A stretch of DNA of 64,000 nucleotides from Aureimonas psammosilenae (lineage in GTDB: Bacteria > Pseudomonadota > Alphaproteobacteria > Rhizobiales > Rhizobiaceae): positions 57,121-121,120 of the forward strand of contig NZ_WEZG01000015.1 of assembly GCF_009176975.1 (NCBI RefSeq). Direction: 5' to 3'. Below, in pieces: positions 34,813 through 42,514 of the stretch. A model generated the notes under the pieces. The model searched no databases, had not been told where the DNA came from, and saw nothing but the letters and a program-made list of their open reading frames with translations. A program made the position numbers and the translations under genes. Position 1 is the first letter of the stretch, and every line of letters begins with the position of its first letter.

Positions 34813-36864
34813 TTGGACTACGGACACGAACACGTCGAAGACCTCGAGGCCGAGAAGCTGCGCCAGCCGCCGCTCTGCCTTCGGTGGGAGATTCGGGGCA
34901 TCTGCAAGGAGCTTCGCCGGATCCTGGGATGCTCCGAGGAAGAGGCGGCGATCATCGCCGACATCGTCCAGAACGCGCTGAAGGGCAAGCCGGAGACCTC
35001 CTACAGCCGCGACCGCAGCTTCTACCTCGCCGCCGACGCGCCGAGCGTGATGCACACGTACCGCCGCATCGTCCCGACCGTCGATCTGATGGACGAGAAG
35101 GGCTGGATCGACCATGACAAGAGAGCGCCGTCGATCCGCGGCTGCGGCTGCGGCTGGCGCAGCGCCATGGCGCCGAAGCGGATCCTGATCGACGCGTACC
35201 AGGAGGCGGTCCGCGTCCGCGGCAAGCCCGTCCCCTTGAAGCCGATCCGGTCCGTGATCCTGCGGAACGCCGCCGGCGAATCCATGCCGCTGCCGAGGAC
35301 GCGGAAGGTCGAGCGGATGGAGGCGGAAGTCGATGCGGTCAACGCCTTCCTCGGCGAGGACGACATCAGCGAGTTCGGGTACATGCGCCGCATCTTCAAC
35401 GTCGACCTCGACCGCGGCGGCCGCTGGTACCCGGTCGGTGGCGCGTGGCAGGTCATGTCCGACACGGAACGGTTGGAGATCCTCATCCGGGACGAGCCCG
35501 TGGCCGAGATCGACATCGGGACGATGCATCCGGCCATGCTCTATGCCGAGGTCGGCGCGAAGCTCGAGGGAGACGCGTACGACCTCGTCGGTTGGCCGCG
35601 GAAGCTCGCCAAGATGGCGATGCTCGTCATGATCAACGCCGACAACATGCGCGAGGCGGCGTACTCGCTCGCCCGCAAGGCCGCGATGGCCGAGGTCGCG
35701 GAACGTGGATCCAAGGATGCCGAGCAGAAGGCGCGACTCCTGATCGCGGACGTCCGGAAGCGTCACAAGGCGATCGAGCGGGCGTTCTGCTCGGACGCCG
35801 GCGCCCGGCTGATGCGCAGGGACTCGGACATCGCGACGAACGTCCTCAAGGCCATGATGAAGGCGGGCGAGCCGTGCCTGCCGGTTCACGACAGCTTCAT
35901 CGTCCGCGAGAGCGCCGCCGACGTCCTCGAGGAGGTCATGCGCGATGCCGCGAGGGCCGCCGGGCTGCCCGACATCGAACTGAAGAGGACGGTTTCCGCG
36001 AACGCGAAGGTTGGCGGGGAAAAGGCAACGGAATCAATGCGGTTGGGTCATAACGTTCTGACATACCCTTCTTCTTCTCTTCCTTCTTCTTCTCTCTTTC
36101 CGGTCGAATCCCAGGAGTCGAACGCTGCGGTGCGAGCGAGCGCAGCGAGCGAGCCCCATCCCGAGGCCGAAGACCGATCGTCCCTTCGTATTTCCTTCGC
36201 TGCCGTCCTCAACGCCCCCGCAGAAGCCCGCACGTTGGATTCCGACGTCGACCCGTCCGAAGACGCATCCAACGTCGAATCCCCGACAGGATCGCCTGAC
36301 GTCGAACGTCACGACCCTTCCTCCGTCCGTTCCCTGCGCTCGTTTCCGTGGGATCGCTCCTCGGTCCTGGCATCTCTCGAACTTCGCCGGCACGACCGCG
36401 CCGTCGCCGCTGCCATGGCCGTCTCTGGTCCCGCTGCCGATCCCTGCATCGACTGGTCGTCGCAGATCGGCTTCGGCCTTGCGCAGTCCACCCACAACGG
36501 CGCGACGTGGACGTGGTCGCTGCCGGGACGTCGCGAGTGTGTCGTCTACCTGTGGAACGGGGCCGAGAGGGACGCCGTCATCCCCGTCGCCGATCAAGCC
36601 GCCGCCGGTCGCGTCGTCGAGACCTATCTCCGAACGCTCGCAGGCGTCGGCCGTCGTCTCCGCGTCGAGGTCAGCTATGCCGGCCGCTACGACCTCGGCA
36701 TGTCGTTCGAGGAGAACGCCGCCGTCCACAGCCCCGTCACCGATACCCTTCATCGGCCCTCGATGGTCGTCGGAGCCCCCGACGTCGCGAATGACGACGA
36801 GCCGCCGTTCCAGACCGACCTGCCGTGGTACGACGACGAAGAGGAGATGCAGCTGGCCGCGTGA
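34813..36864 (+). CDS. candidate replicase with superfamily-A polymerase-like motifs (TV-Pol-like)
   Basis: About 683 residues; the start is uncertain (TTG 34813 is proposed, the frame is open to 34618). Residues about 195-240 carry Gly-Gly-Arg-Trp-Tyr-Pro-Val-Gly-Gly-Ala-Trp-Gln, then Val-Ala-Glu-Ile-Asp-Ile-Gly-Thr-Met-His-Pro-Ala-Met-Leu-Tyr-Ala-Glu, resembling polymerase motif A. A Lys/Arg helix region follows (Lys-Leu-Ala-Lys-Met-Ala-Met-Leu). Near 357, Cys-Leu-Pro-Val-His-Asp-Ser-Phe-Ile-Val resembles motif C (His-Asp). This spacing matches the transposon-virus polymerases (TV-Pol) described from mobile elements. A Ser/Pro linker encoded by a 36-base pyrimidine tract leads to an unrecognised C-terminal domain (about 500-683). 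Role in element replication is inference. Confidence 0.65.
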   Translation: MDYGHEHVEDLEAEKLRQPPLCLRWEIRGICKELRRILGCSEEEAAIIADIVQNALKGKPETSYSRDRSFYLAADAPSVMHTYRRIVPTVDLMDEKGWIDHDKRAPSIRGCGCGWRSAMAPKRILIDAYQEAVRVRGKPVPLKPIRSVILRNAAGESMPLPRTRKVERMEAEVDAVNAFLGEDDISEFGYMRRIFNVDLDRGGRWYPVGGAWQVMSDTERLEILIRDEPVAEIDIGTMHPAMLYAEVGAKLEGDAYDLVGWPRKLAKMAMLVMINADNMREAAYSLARKAAMAEVAERGSKDAEQKARLLIADVRKRHKAIERAFCSDAGARLMRRDSDIATNVLKAMMKAGEPCLPVHDSFIVRESAADVLEEVMRDAARAAGLPDIELKRTVSANAKVGGEKATESMRLGHNVLTYPSSSLPSSSLFPVESQESNAAVRASAASEPHPEAEDRSSLRISFAAVLNAPAEARTLDSDVDPSEDASNVESPTGSPDVERHDPSSVRSLRSFPWDRSSVLASLELRRHDRAVAAAMAVSGPAADPCIDWSSQIGFGLAQSTHNGATWTWSLPGRRECVVYLWNGAERDAVIPVADQAAAGRVVETYLRTLAGVGRRLRVEVSYAGRYDLGMSFEENAAVHSPVTDTLHRPSMVVGAPDVANDDEPPFQTDLPWYDDEEEMQLAA

Positions 36865-36938
36865 CCCAGCCGGCAACGTCGCCTCGAAACCAGCCCTGCG
36901 GTGCGCGCAGGAAGGATCTTCCGACACGGAGGTCGTGC

Positions 36939-37136
36939 ATGCCGGCGCCAAGGACGACGGCTACAGTAGGCGGCTTGGACGGCATGGCCGCGGCCTTCGA
37001 CGCGCTCGGCGACGCCCTCGGGCGCGAGGCTCAGAAGGGCCTGAACGAGGTCGCCACGAACGCCATCAAGAGACTGTCCGACGTGGTCGACCGCGAGGTC
37101 GACGGAGGCGCCGTCCCCTTCACGAGGGTCGCTTGA
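36939..37136 (+). CDS. small protein, unknown
   Basis: 65 residues from ATG 36939, with ACGGAGGTCG as ribosome site. A helical middle (Met-Ala-Ala-Ala-Phe-Asp-Ala-Leu-Gly-Asp-Ala-Leu) and Val-Asp-Arg-Glu-Val-Asp-Gly-Gly. Follows the candidate replicase by 74 bases; no family recognised. Confidence 0.55.
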   Translation: MPAPRTTATVGGLDGMAAAFDALGDALGREAQKGLNEVATNAIKRLSDVVDREVDGGAVPFTRVA

Positions 37137-37150
37137 CGGGCCGGTCGTCG

Positions 37151-37293
37151 ATGTCGATGCGCCGCGGCCGCTACGCCGACGGCGACGATGAGGCCGAGTC
37201 CGACGTGCACGTGAACCCGCTTCAGAGCCGGTATCTGAAGTACCTGTTGGGCGAGGAGCAGGTCCGTAGAGCGGGTGATACGGGCGTCGCTAG
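37151..37293 (+). pseudogene. small gene cut by IS insertion
   Basis: An open frame from ATG 37151 (Met-Ser-Met-Arg-Arg-Gly-Arg-Tyr) runs 48 codons in style with its neighbours, then meets the IS element at 37294. Beyond the IS the same frame continues only as antisense to the AAA-protease gene without a stop until about 38387, so the original end was probably lost or displaced. Function unknown. Confidence 0.45.
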
Positions 37294-37309
37294 GGTCAGG
37301 ACTCATAGC

Positions 37310-37743
37310 TCACAGCCAGAACAGGACGGTGGCTGCGAGGACTATGGCGGAGAAGAAGACGGTTGGGCATCGGTCGTAGCGGGTCGCGACGCGCCGCCAG
37401 TCCTTCAGTCGCCCGAACATGATCTCGATGCGGTTGCGTCGCCTGTAGCGGCGTTTGTCGTGGCGCACAGGAGCATTGCGAGACTTCCGCCCGGGAATAC
37501 AGGGTTTGATGCCCTTCGCCTGTAAGGCGTCCCGGAACCAGTCGGCGTCGTAGCCCCGATCCCCCAGCAGCCACTGAGCCTTCGGCAGATCGTCCAGAAG
37601 CGCCGCTGCCCCGGTGTAGTCGCTGACCGGCCCGGCGGTCAGGAAGAAGCTCAGCGGGCGTCCGTTCGCATCGGCCACGGCATGAAGCTTGGTGTTCATG
37701 CCGCCTTTGGTGCGGCCAATCAGGCGTCCAAGCCCCCCTTTTT
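37310..37743 (-). CDS. IS5-family transposase, orfB (reached by -1 frameshift)
   Basis: C-terminal half of the DDE transposase: Arg-Thr-Lys-Gly-Gly-Met-Asn-Thr-Lys-Leu-His-Ala-Val, Leu-Gly-Asp-Arg-Gly-Tyr-Asp-Ala (second Asp) and the Arg-Arg-Asn-Arg-Ile-Glu-Ile-Met-Phe-Gly-Arg-Leu-Lys-Asp (Glu of the triad) are present. It has no convincing start of its own; translation is expected by slippage in the A5G6 run shared with orfA. Confidence 0.85.
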
Positions 37744-38067
37744 GACCGCCAGGCTCGATGCCGTGCGGTGCGCCTTCAGGTAGGTCGCGTCGATCATGAT
37801 TGTCTTGCGCTCGGCACCGGCTGCGGCCAGCCCCTCCATCATGCGGACGAAGACACCCATCTCGCCCCAGCGCTTCCAGCGATTGTAGAGCGTCTTCGCG
37901 GGACCACAATCCTTCGGTGCATCCCGCCATCGTAGGCCGTTGCGGTTGACGAAAATGATCCCACTCAGCACGCGGCGGTCATCGACCCTCGGTCTGCCAT
38001 GGCTCTTGGGAAAGAACGGCCGCAACCGCGCCATCTGCTCGTCCGTCAGCCAGTACAGGTCGCTCAT
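37720..38067 (-). CDS. IS5-family transposase, orfA
   Basis: 115 residues starting Met-Ser-Asp-Leu-Tyr-Trp-Leu-Thr-Asp-Glu-Gln-Met-Ala-Arg-Leu, the usual N-terminal DNA-binding part of IS427-type transposases, with Gly-Leu-Arg-Trp-Arg-Asp-Ala-Pro and the first catalytic Asp in Ile-Asp-Ala-Thr-Tyr-Leu-Lys-Ala-His-Arg. It terminates just after the A5G6 run at 37733-37743. A -1 shift there would fuse it to orfB. Confidence 0.88.
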   Translation of the reverse strand: MSDLYWLTDEQMARLRPFFPKSHGRPRVDDRRVLSGIIFVNRNGLRWRDAPKDCGPAKTLYNRWKRWGEMGVFVRMMEGLAAAGAERKTIMIDATYLKAHRTASSLAVKKGGLDA

Positions 38068-38148
38068 ATCCAGTCCCCCCGCGGAGCCTGAATCAGACGG
38101 TACGCCTCAAATCAATGGGTCCTGACCCTAGGCCAGTGCGTGTCGAGG

Positions 38149-39372
38149 TCAGCCCGAGTGGGTGCCGGCGCCGGTGCGATCGAGGTCTGCGGTGCGGAAG
38201 GGCGGGATCGGACCCAAGGCCTCGAGAACCGCTTCGGCGTCCAGGTGACCGGCGTCGAAGAGGCGCTCCGCGCATCGACGGATGGCGGCCTCGTTCTGCG
38301 TCACGAGCCGGTCCGCCTCCGCCTCGCAACGAAGGAGAAGGTCGCGGGCGGACGCGGCAAACCCGGGAACGCACGCCAGCATCGTGAAGTCCTGCTCGGG
38401 ATCACCCAGCCACATGGGGCCCAGGGTGTCCAAGCCCCAGGACGCCTCGATCCCGAAGGCCGCCCGCGTCGCCAGCGCGAGGTCGGACGTCGCCGAACCG
38501 CCGGCGCCCGCGGAGATCGAGCCGAGAAACGCCTTTTCCGCCGCCCGGCCGGCGAGGAGGTAGACGACGATCCCCATCACCTCGGAGCGCGTCGTCGTCC
38601 TCGCCGTCGGAATCAGTTGCGTAACACCGCCGGTGTCGTGGATCGTCAGGGCGTGGACCGTACCGATGGAGCAGGCCACCGCGGCGCAGGCATGCGCGGC
38701 TTCGTGGATCGCGATGCGGCGACGCTCGTCGGCAGGAACCTGCACGCGCCCTTCGCGGACGGCGGCGAGGAGGTCGGCGACCTCGATTCCGCGTCCGGCA
38801 CGGCGGGCGGTGCCGCGAGCCTGCCGCACCCAGGAAGCGACCGACGCGCCGCTGCCGCCACGTCCCGCGAGCGCGATCGGCAGCAGATCGGCGCTCGGCA
38901 GGTCGTCGCCGAGCTGCGTGCGCAGGATGCCGACCAAGGCGGGGACGTCGGGCATCTCGATCCGCGCCACCCTGTCCAAGCGGCCGGGCCGCAGGATGGC
39001 CTTGTCGATGCGGGACACGTGGTTGGTGGCGGCGAGCACGACGACGCCGGTCCGGTCGCTTGCACCGTCCAATTCTTCGAGGAGCCCGTTCACGACCTGG
39101 GCGCCGTAGTCCCTGGCGCGAGGATGAAAAGCCTCGCGATCCCCGATGCCGTACAACTCGTCGATGAAGAGGATGGAAGGTGCGGCGGCACGGGCGTCCG
39201 AGAAGCATTTCTTCATCGCGGAAAGGCAGTCGCCGAGATGGCCGTCGCCGGTCGACTGCCACTGCGCCAGGGAGCCGATCACGAGCGGCAAACCGGCCGA
39301 TCTCGCGAAGCTCCTCGCGAAGAGGGTTTTGCCGGTACCCGGCGGTCCGGCGAGCACGAGACCGCGGGGCAT
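38149..39372 (-). CDS. FtsH-like AAA ATPase plus M41 peptidase domain (C-terminal part)
   Basis: 407 residues opening directly at Walker A (Gly-Pro-Pro-Gly-Thr-Gly-Lys-Thr near 10). Walker B Ile-Leu-Phe-Ile-Asp-Glu lies near 70, a sensor Ala-Ala-Thr-Asn near 114 and an Arg-Pro-Gly-Arg-Leu-Asp near 127. The C-terminal half is an M41-like metallopeptidase with His-Glu-Ala-Ala-His near 224 and Ser-Asp-Leu-Ala-Leu-Ala-Thr as the third-ligand region. The first strand of the AAA fold is missing because it lies upstream of an in-frame TAG (39379-39381). ATG 39372 follows TAG-GAG-GCG. Probably an ATP-dependent protease, soluble rather than membrane-bound. Confidence 0.82.
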   Translation of the reverse strand: MPRGLVLAGPPGTGKTLFARSFARSAGLPLVIGSLAQWQSTGDGHLGDCLSAMKKCFSDARAAAPSILFIDELYGIGDREAFHPRARDYGAQVVNGLLEELDGASDRTGVVVLAATNHVSRIDKAILRPGRLDRVARIEMPDVPALVGILRTQLGDDLPSADLLPIALAGRGGSGASVASWVRQARGTARRAGRGIEVADLLAAVREGRVQVPADERRRIAIHEAAHACAAVACSIGTVHALTIHDTGGVTQLIPTARTTTRSEVMGIVVYLLAGRAAEKAFLGSISAGAGGSATSDLALATRAAFGIEASWGLDTLGPMWLGDPEQDFTMLACVPGFAASARDLLLRCEAEADRLVTQNEAAIRRCAERLFDAGHLDAEAVLEALGPIPPFRTADLDRTGAGTHSG

Positions 39373-39378
39373 CGCCTC

Positions 39379-40335
39379 CTAGCCGATCGTACCTTCGCGA
39401 TAGGCGCGGAGGTCGGCGAGCATTTCCAAACCAATGGTCTTGGCTTCGCCATAGCCGTGCAGATCGGCAAGATCCGGTAACTCCTGCCCCCTGGAAAGAC
39501 GGCGAAGGACGCTCGAACGAAGTCGCTCCAACGACCCCGCCGCGCCGCGCTGGGCGGAGACGGACATGCGGAGGTCGTCGAGCGTCACGGCGCCGACCCA
39601 AGCCTCCGCCGGAACCTCCGTCGGATCGCCCGTGACCGCCTGGACCAGGACGGAAAGGAGCGGCGGACTCCAACCTCCGAAACTGACCACCCGGTCCGCC
39701 ACGGCACGCAGCGGCTCGGGCACGGCACGCGCGGCGGCCACCGAGAGCGCACAGACCGGAATCGCGATCGACAGGGCGACCAGGGCGCGCCGCTCCAGGA
39801 TGGCACGGCCACGGGTGTCGACGTCGCAGAAGAGGATGGCGGCGCGGCGGCGGTCGACGCCGGAGCGTCCGGACGCGCCGACGGCGTCCAGCGCGCCCAT
39901 CGACATGACCTGCGTCGAGCGACCGAGGGCGCATACGCGAAGCACGCGGTCGACGATCTCCATCATGCCGGCGTAGGGCACCTCCACGACGAGGACGGGC
40001 GATTCACGGCGCAGGGCGCGCAGCGTGCCCGGCGCCTCCTCGAAACGAGCCGCGAGGAGGATCGCGGTCGCCGCCTCGTCGACGGACAGGGTGACGACCG
40101 GGGCCGGCGCCTCCCCCGTGTCGACCTCCTCGTCGAGACCGAACTCGGCCAGGTCGCCGGTGTCGAGGAAGGTCGACGGCGAGCCGGCGGTCGAGGCTTT
40201 CCCGGCATCGACGAGGAGCATCTCGACGAAGGTCCGGGCGAGGGCGCCGGTGCCCGTCGTCGGAGGCGGGGGCGGCGGCGGGGAAACGGACCCGGTCGGG
40301 GCGGGGTCGAAGTCGTCGATCACGGCGTCGAGCAT
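39379..40335 (-). CDS. N-terminal part of the AAA-M41 protease, ended by amber TAG
   Basis: 318 residues from ATG 40335. A poly-Pro stretch lies near 19. A domain resembling an inactive AAA module (Ala-Ala-Ile-Leu-Phe-Cys-Asp-Val-Asp in place of Walker B) is followed by Leu-Ala-Asp-Leu-His-Gly-Tyr-Gly-Glu-Ala-Lys near 288, the segment that precedes Walker A in FtsH-type ATPases. The frame stops at TAG 39379-39381 and, without changing phase, resumes two codons later at the downstream ATG. Related proteins are continuous here with a Trp at this position as far as I recall, so TGG to TAG is the simplest origin. Confidence 0.72.
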   Translation of the reverse strand: MLDAVIDDFDPAPTGSVSPPPPPPPTTGTGALARTFVEMLLVDAGKASTAGSPSTFLDTGDLAEFGLDEEVDTGEAPAPVVTLSVDEAATAILLAARFEEAPGTLRALRRESPVLVVEVPYAGMMEIVDRVLRVCALGRSTQVMSMGALDAVGASGRSGVDRRRAAILFCDVDTRGRAILERRALVALSIAIPVCALSVAAARAVPEPLRAVADRVVSFGGWSPPLLSVLVQAVTGDPTEVPAEAWVGAVTLDDLRMSVSAQRGAAGSLERLRSSVLRRLSRGQELPDLADLHGYGEAKTIGLEMLADLRAYREGTIG

Positions 40336-40378
40336 GGGGTGGGCTCCTCGAATCAGGAACGGAAGGTGAAGCGGGACG

Positions 40379-40723
40379 TCACGAGCGGCGTGAACTCGGA
40401 GGACGCGGCGCCCCCAGGCGCCACAGGCGGCTGTAGGTGCGGATCCAACGGCGCTCGTGGTCCATGGCGAAGACGCGGGACGTCACCGCCGCACGATCGG
40501 GCAGGATCGGATGCGACGAGACCATGCCCCCGATAGGGATCGAAGTCCGGTCGGGAACGGTGATCCATGCGTCGACGAGCGGCGCCGCTTCGAGGTCGTC
40601 GGACGAGGGGCCTTGGCCGGCGGCGTAGGTGCGCAGATCCGCCAGGAGACGCTCCAGGCACTCGAGGTCCCGGGTCTCGAAGCACGGCGGAATGCCGGGC
40701 ACGTCGTAGGGAAAGGTCGACAA
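40379..40723 (-). CDS. DUF6634-like small protein
   Basis: 114 residues from TTG 40723, with a near-perfect CAGGAGGCATCC ribosome site. The pattern Leu-Glu-Ala-Ala-Pro-Leu-Val-Asp-Ala-Trp, then Gly-Met-Val-Ser-Ser-His-Pro and a final Trp-Ile-Arg-Thr-Tyr-Ser-Arg-Leu-Trp-Arg-Leu-Gly resembles the DUF6634 family often found beside such AAA proteases in alphaproteobacterial elements. Function unknown. Family call from memory, moderate certainty. Confidence 0.65.
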   Translation of the reverse strand: MSTFPYDVPGIPPCFETRDLECLERLLADLRTYAAGQGPSSDDLEAAPLVDAWITVPDRTSIPIGGMVSSHPILPDRAAVTSRVFAMDHERRWIRTYSRLWRLGAPRPPSSRRS

Positions 40724-40792
40724 GGATGCCTCCTGTGACGGTGGGACGGGAAAGGGACGGCAGGCGGAGCCGCGGGTGGGGCGGCCGTCGTT

Positions 40793-41050
40793 TCAGGGGT
40801 CCGGCGGGTGGCGCAGCAGCCAGGCGGCGACGAGGCGGTTGGCGGCGGTGTCGGGCTCGCCCAGACCGGCGAGACGCGCGGCGAGGGCGTGTCGGTCGGT
40901 CGGTGGGAGCCGGTGCCTCATGTGTATCGCGAAGGCGACGAGCGTCGTCCCGTCGACGGAGGGCGTCCGGCCGTCCGGGGCGAGGGACCCTGTCGGCGAG
41001 TTGGCGGGCCGCGGACGCTTCCCCTCCATGGAGGTCACGGCCCCCGTCAC
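40793..41050 (-). CDS. small protein, unknown
   Basis: 85 residues from GTG 41050, overlapping the upstream stop (GTGA). The C-terminal part (Arg-His-Ala-Leu-Ala-Ala-Arg-Leu-Ala-Gly-Leu-Gly-Glu-Pro-Asp-Thr-Ala-Ala) is helical. Nothing recognised. An internal Met at 41029 is an alternative start. Confidence 0.55.
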   Translation of the reverse strand: MTGAVTSMEGKRPRPANSPTGSLAPDGRTPSVDGTTLVAFAIHMRHRLPPTDRHALAARLAGLGEPDTAANRLVAAWLLRHPPDP

Positions 41051-41340
41051 AGGCGGCGCACGAGAAGTTCACGGTAGGGGAACGGACGGGGCGTCGCCAC
41101 GAACTCGACGACGAACAGCCTCGCCCTGACGGCCTGCGCCACGACGTCGTAGGGGCGTGGGCAGATGCCGCTCAACATCTCGAGGACCGCGTCGAGCGTC
41201 ATGACCGCGTCCGTCCCCGGCATCGCGAGGATCATGCGGTCGATGCCCGTGGAACGCTCCTCCTCGGAAGACCGTAGGGCCTGCGCGAGACGGAACCTCG
41301 GCTCGCCATGGCAGACGGGTCGGCGTGCGGTATCGAGCAT
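41047..41340 (-). CDS. first gene of the AAA-protease operon, unknown
   Basis: 97 residues from ATG 41340 with GGAGGATCCACG as a strong ribosome site. Strand-rich C-terminus (Arg-Leu-Phe-Val-Val-Glu-Phe-Val-Ala-Thr-Pro) and a Cys-Pro-Arg-Pro-Tyr motif. It heads a five-gene minus-strand operon through the split protease. A 39-base dyad lies 52 bases upstream and is the likely control element. Confidence 0.58.
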   Translation of the reverse strand: MLDTARRPVCHGEPRFRLAQALRSSEEERSTGIDRMILAMPGTDAVMTLDAVLEMLSGICPRPYDVVAQAVRARLFVVEFVATPRPFPYRELLVRRL

Positions 41341-41391
41341 CGTGGATCCTCCAGCGGCTGGGGATGCGGCGTCGTCTGGGAAGGCGCTCTC

Positions 41392-41430
41392 ACGCCCTAT
41401 ATTTTGATAATAGTGAAAATATTCGGGCGT
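41392..41430. promoter_or_regulatory. 39-base dyad upstream of the protease operon
   Basis: Arms ACGCCC and GGGCGT enclose an AT-rich inner repeat ATATTTT / AAAATAT around GATAATAGTG. Its position 52-90 bases before the start at 41340 suits an operator, but the size and GC-arm/AT-core structure would also suit a recombination site. A related dyad lies at 41738. Confidence 0.5.
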
Positions 41431-41737
41431 GCGGAAGCGTGCGCCCGGGACCTGGGAGGGGGGCCGCCCGACGATGTCATTCCATGGATCTCGTCGGACG
41501 GGATCGGCCTGTCCGGCGTCGCTCGCGCAGCGCCCGTGCCACGGCCGACAGGTCGGCCGGGCGAAAGCTTGCGGATGGAGTTACGAGAACCCTCTCGCGG
41601 AAGTCTGGAGAGGACAACGGGAACCGAGGGGCTCTGGAGAGGGCTCCTACGGACGTCCCTGGATGCGGGGCGTCCCCGCCGTCGGACCATCCCGACTCGA
41701 CTTGCGGCCGTTCCGGCGGCGGCAAGCGAAGGATCGG

Positions 41738-41775
41738 GTCGGTCCTTGTAATTTCAACATAATCAAAATACCGAC
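41738..41775. promoter_or_regulatory. second, related 38-base dyad in inverse orientation
   Basis: Arms GTCGGT and ACCGAC enclose an AT-rich core. On the minus strand the core TATTTTGATTATGTTGAAAT closely resembles TATTTTGATAATAGTGAAAA at 41400 on the plus strand. The two sites face each other across about 300 GC-rich bases. The remainder of 41341-41955 shows no gene I can support. Confidence 0.45.
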
Positions 41776-41955
41776 GCCGCCAAGAGGCAAATCTCTAGTC
41801 ATTAGAGGAACGCCCGAACATCGTTAACGGCCCCTGAAGCTTCGCCAAACGGCGGCAGCGGCTCGAACGCGGCAAACAGGAAGGAGGTCGTAGGTCGATC
41901 GACGGGGCGGAGAGTGCTGCCGCAGACGACGGGTGAACCGTCCGTCGTCGAAGGG

Positions 41956-42255
41956 TCAGCGGCGGGATGACCCGGGGGCGGTCGCTTCGGTGGAAAGATA
42001 CGACCCCAGCGCCATCACGGGATGCGGGACGGCGCGGCAGATCAAGGTGGTGCCGCGGCGCTCCTGGGTCAGGAGACCGACAGCCGCCATCTTCGCCAGA
42101 TGATGAGACAACGTCGGTCCCGGGATCGCGACCGCCGCCTGGAGATCGCCGACCGCCATGCCCTCCTCACCGGCCTTCGAGAGCATGTGGAAGAGCCTCA
42201 GCCTCATCGGGCTGCCGAGGCACGTCATGATGGAGGCGGCTGTTTCGAATTCCAT
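41956..42255 (-). CDS. ArsR/SmtB family transcriptional regulator
   Basis: 99 residues: winged helix with Cys-Leu-Gly-Ser-Pro-Met-Arg-Leu-Arg-Leu-Phe near 12, Val-Gly-Asp-Leu-Gln, Thr-Leu-Ser-His-His-Leu-Ala-Lys-Met (recognition helix) near 50 and the wing Gln-Glu-Arg-Arg-Gly-Thr-Thr-Leu-Ile-Cys-Arg. No Cys-Val-Cys metal motif in the recognition helix, so the inducer is not evident. ATG 42255 is preferred over GTG 42276. It stands alone at the start of the metal-cargo section. Confidence 0.85.
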   Translation of the reverse strand: MEFETAASIMTCLGSPMRLRLFHMLSKAGEEGMAVGDLQAAVAIPGPTLSHHLAKMAAVGLLTQERRGTTLICRAVPHPVMALGSYLSTEATAPGSSRR

Positions 42256-42514
42256 GAAACAAACATACGGGTCCACGTCCGCACGACAACCCGTGCTCCC
42301 GAGGCACCCGGCGGGAAGGTTGACGTCGCTGGCGCACGCCGTGCGTCTTTCATGCGGCGGTTTAGGTTCACGGATCGTTGTCCGGGAGCCGAGACGTGAA
42401 GGGCACCTTGACCATGAGTTCTTCGGACGAAGCTTTCTCTAAAAGTCGATCGATCGATTTGCGACGACCGAAAGCGGCGACGGCGAGGGTGGCTTATTCC
42501 TACGGAGGGCTCTC

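Larger units (their letters stand above)
37294..38127 (-). mobile_element. IS5-family insertion sequence (834 bp)
   Basis: Ends are GGTCAGGACTCAT (left) and the complement of ATGGGTCCTGACC (right): a 13-base inverted repeat with one mismatch. The tetranucleotide CTAG flanks both sides (37290-37293, 38128-38131), fitting the YTAR/TA target preference of IS5-family elements. Inside is a two-frame transposase on the minus strand joined by an A5G6 slippery run, typical of the IS427 subgroup. It appears intact and so may be recent. Confidence 0.88.

Noticed and set aside
41397..41725. Minus-strand frames of 80-97 codons between the two dyads
   Set aside because: No ribosome site, Arg/Ser/Pro-rich composition, and they run through the dyads; too weak to call a gene.
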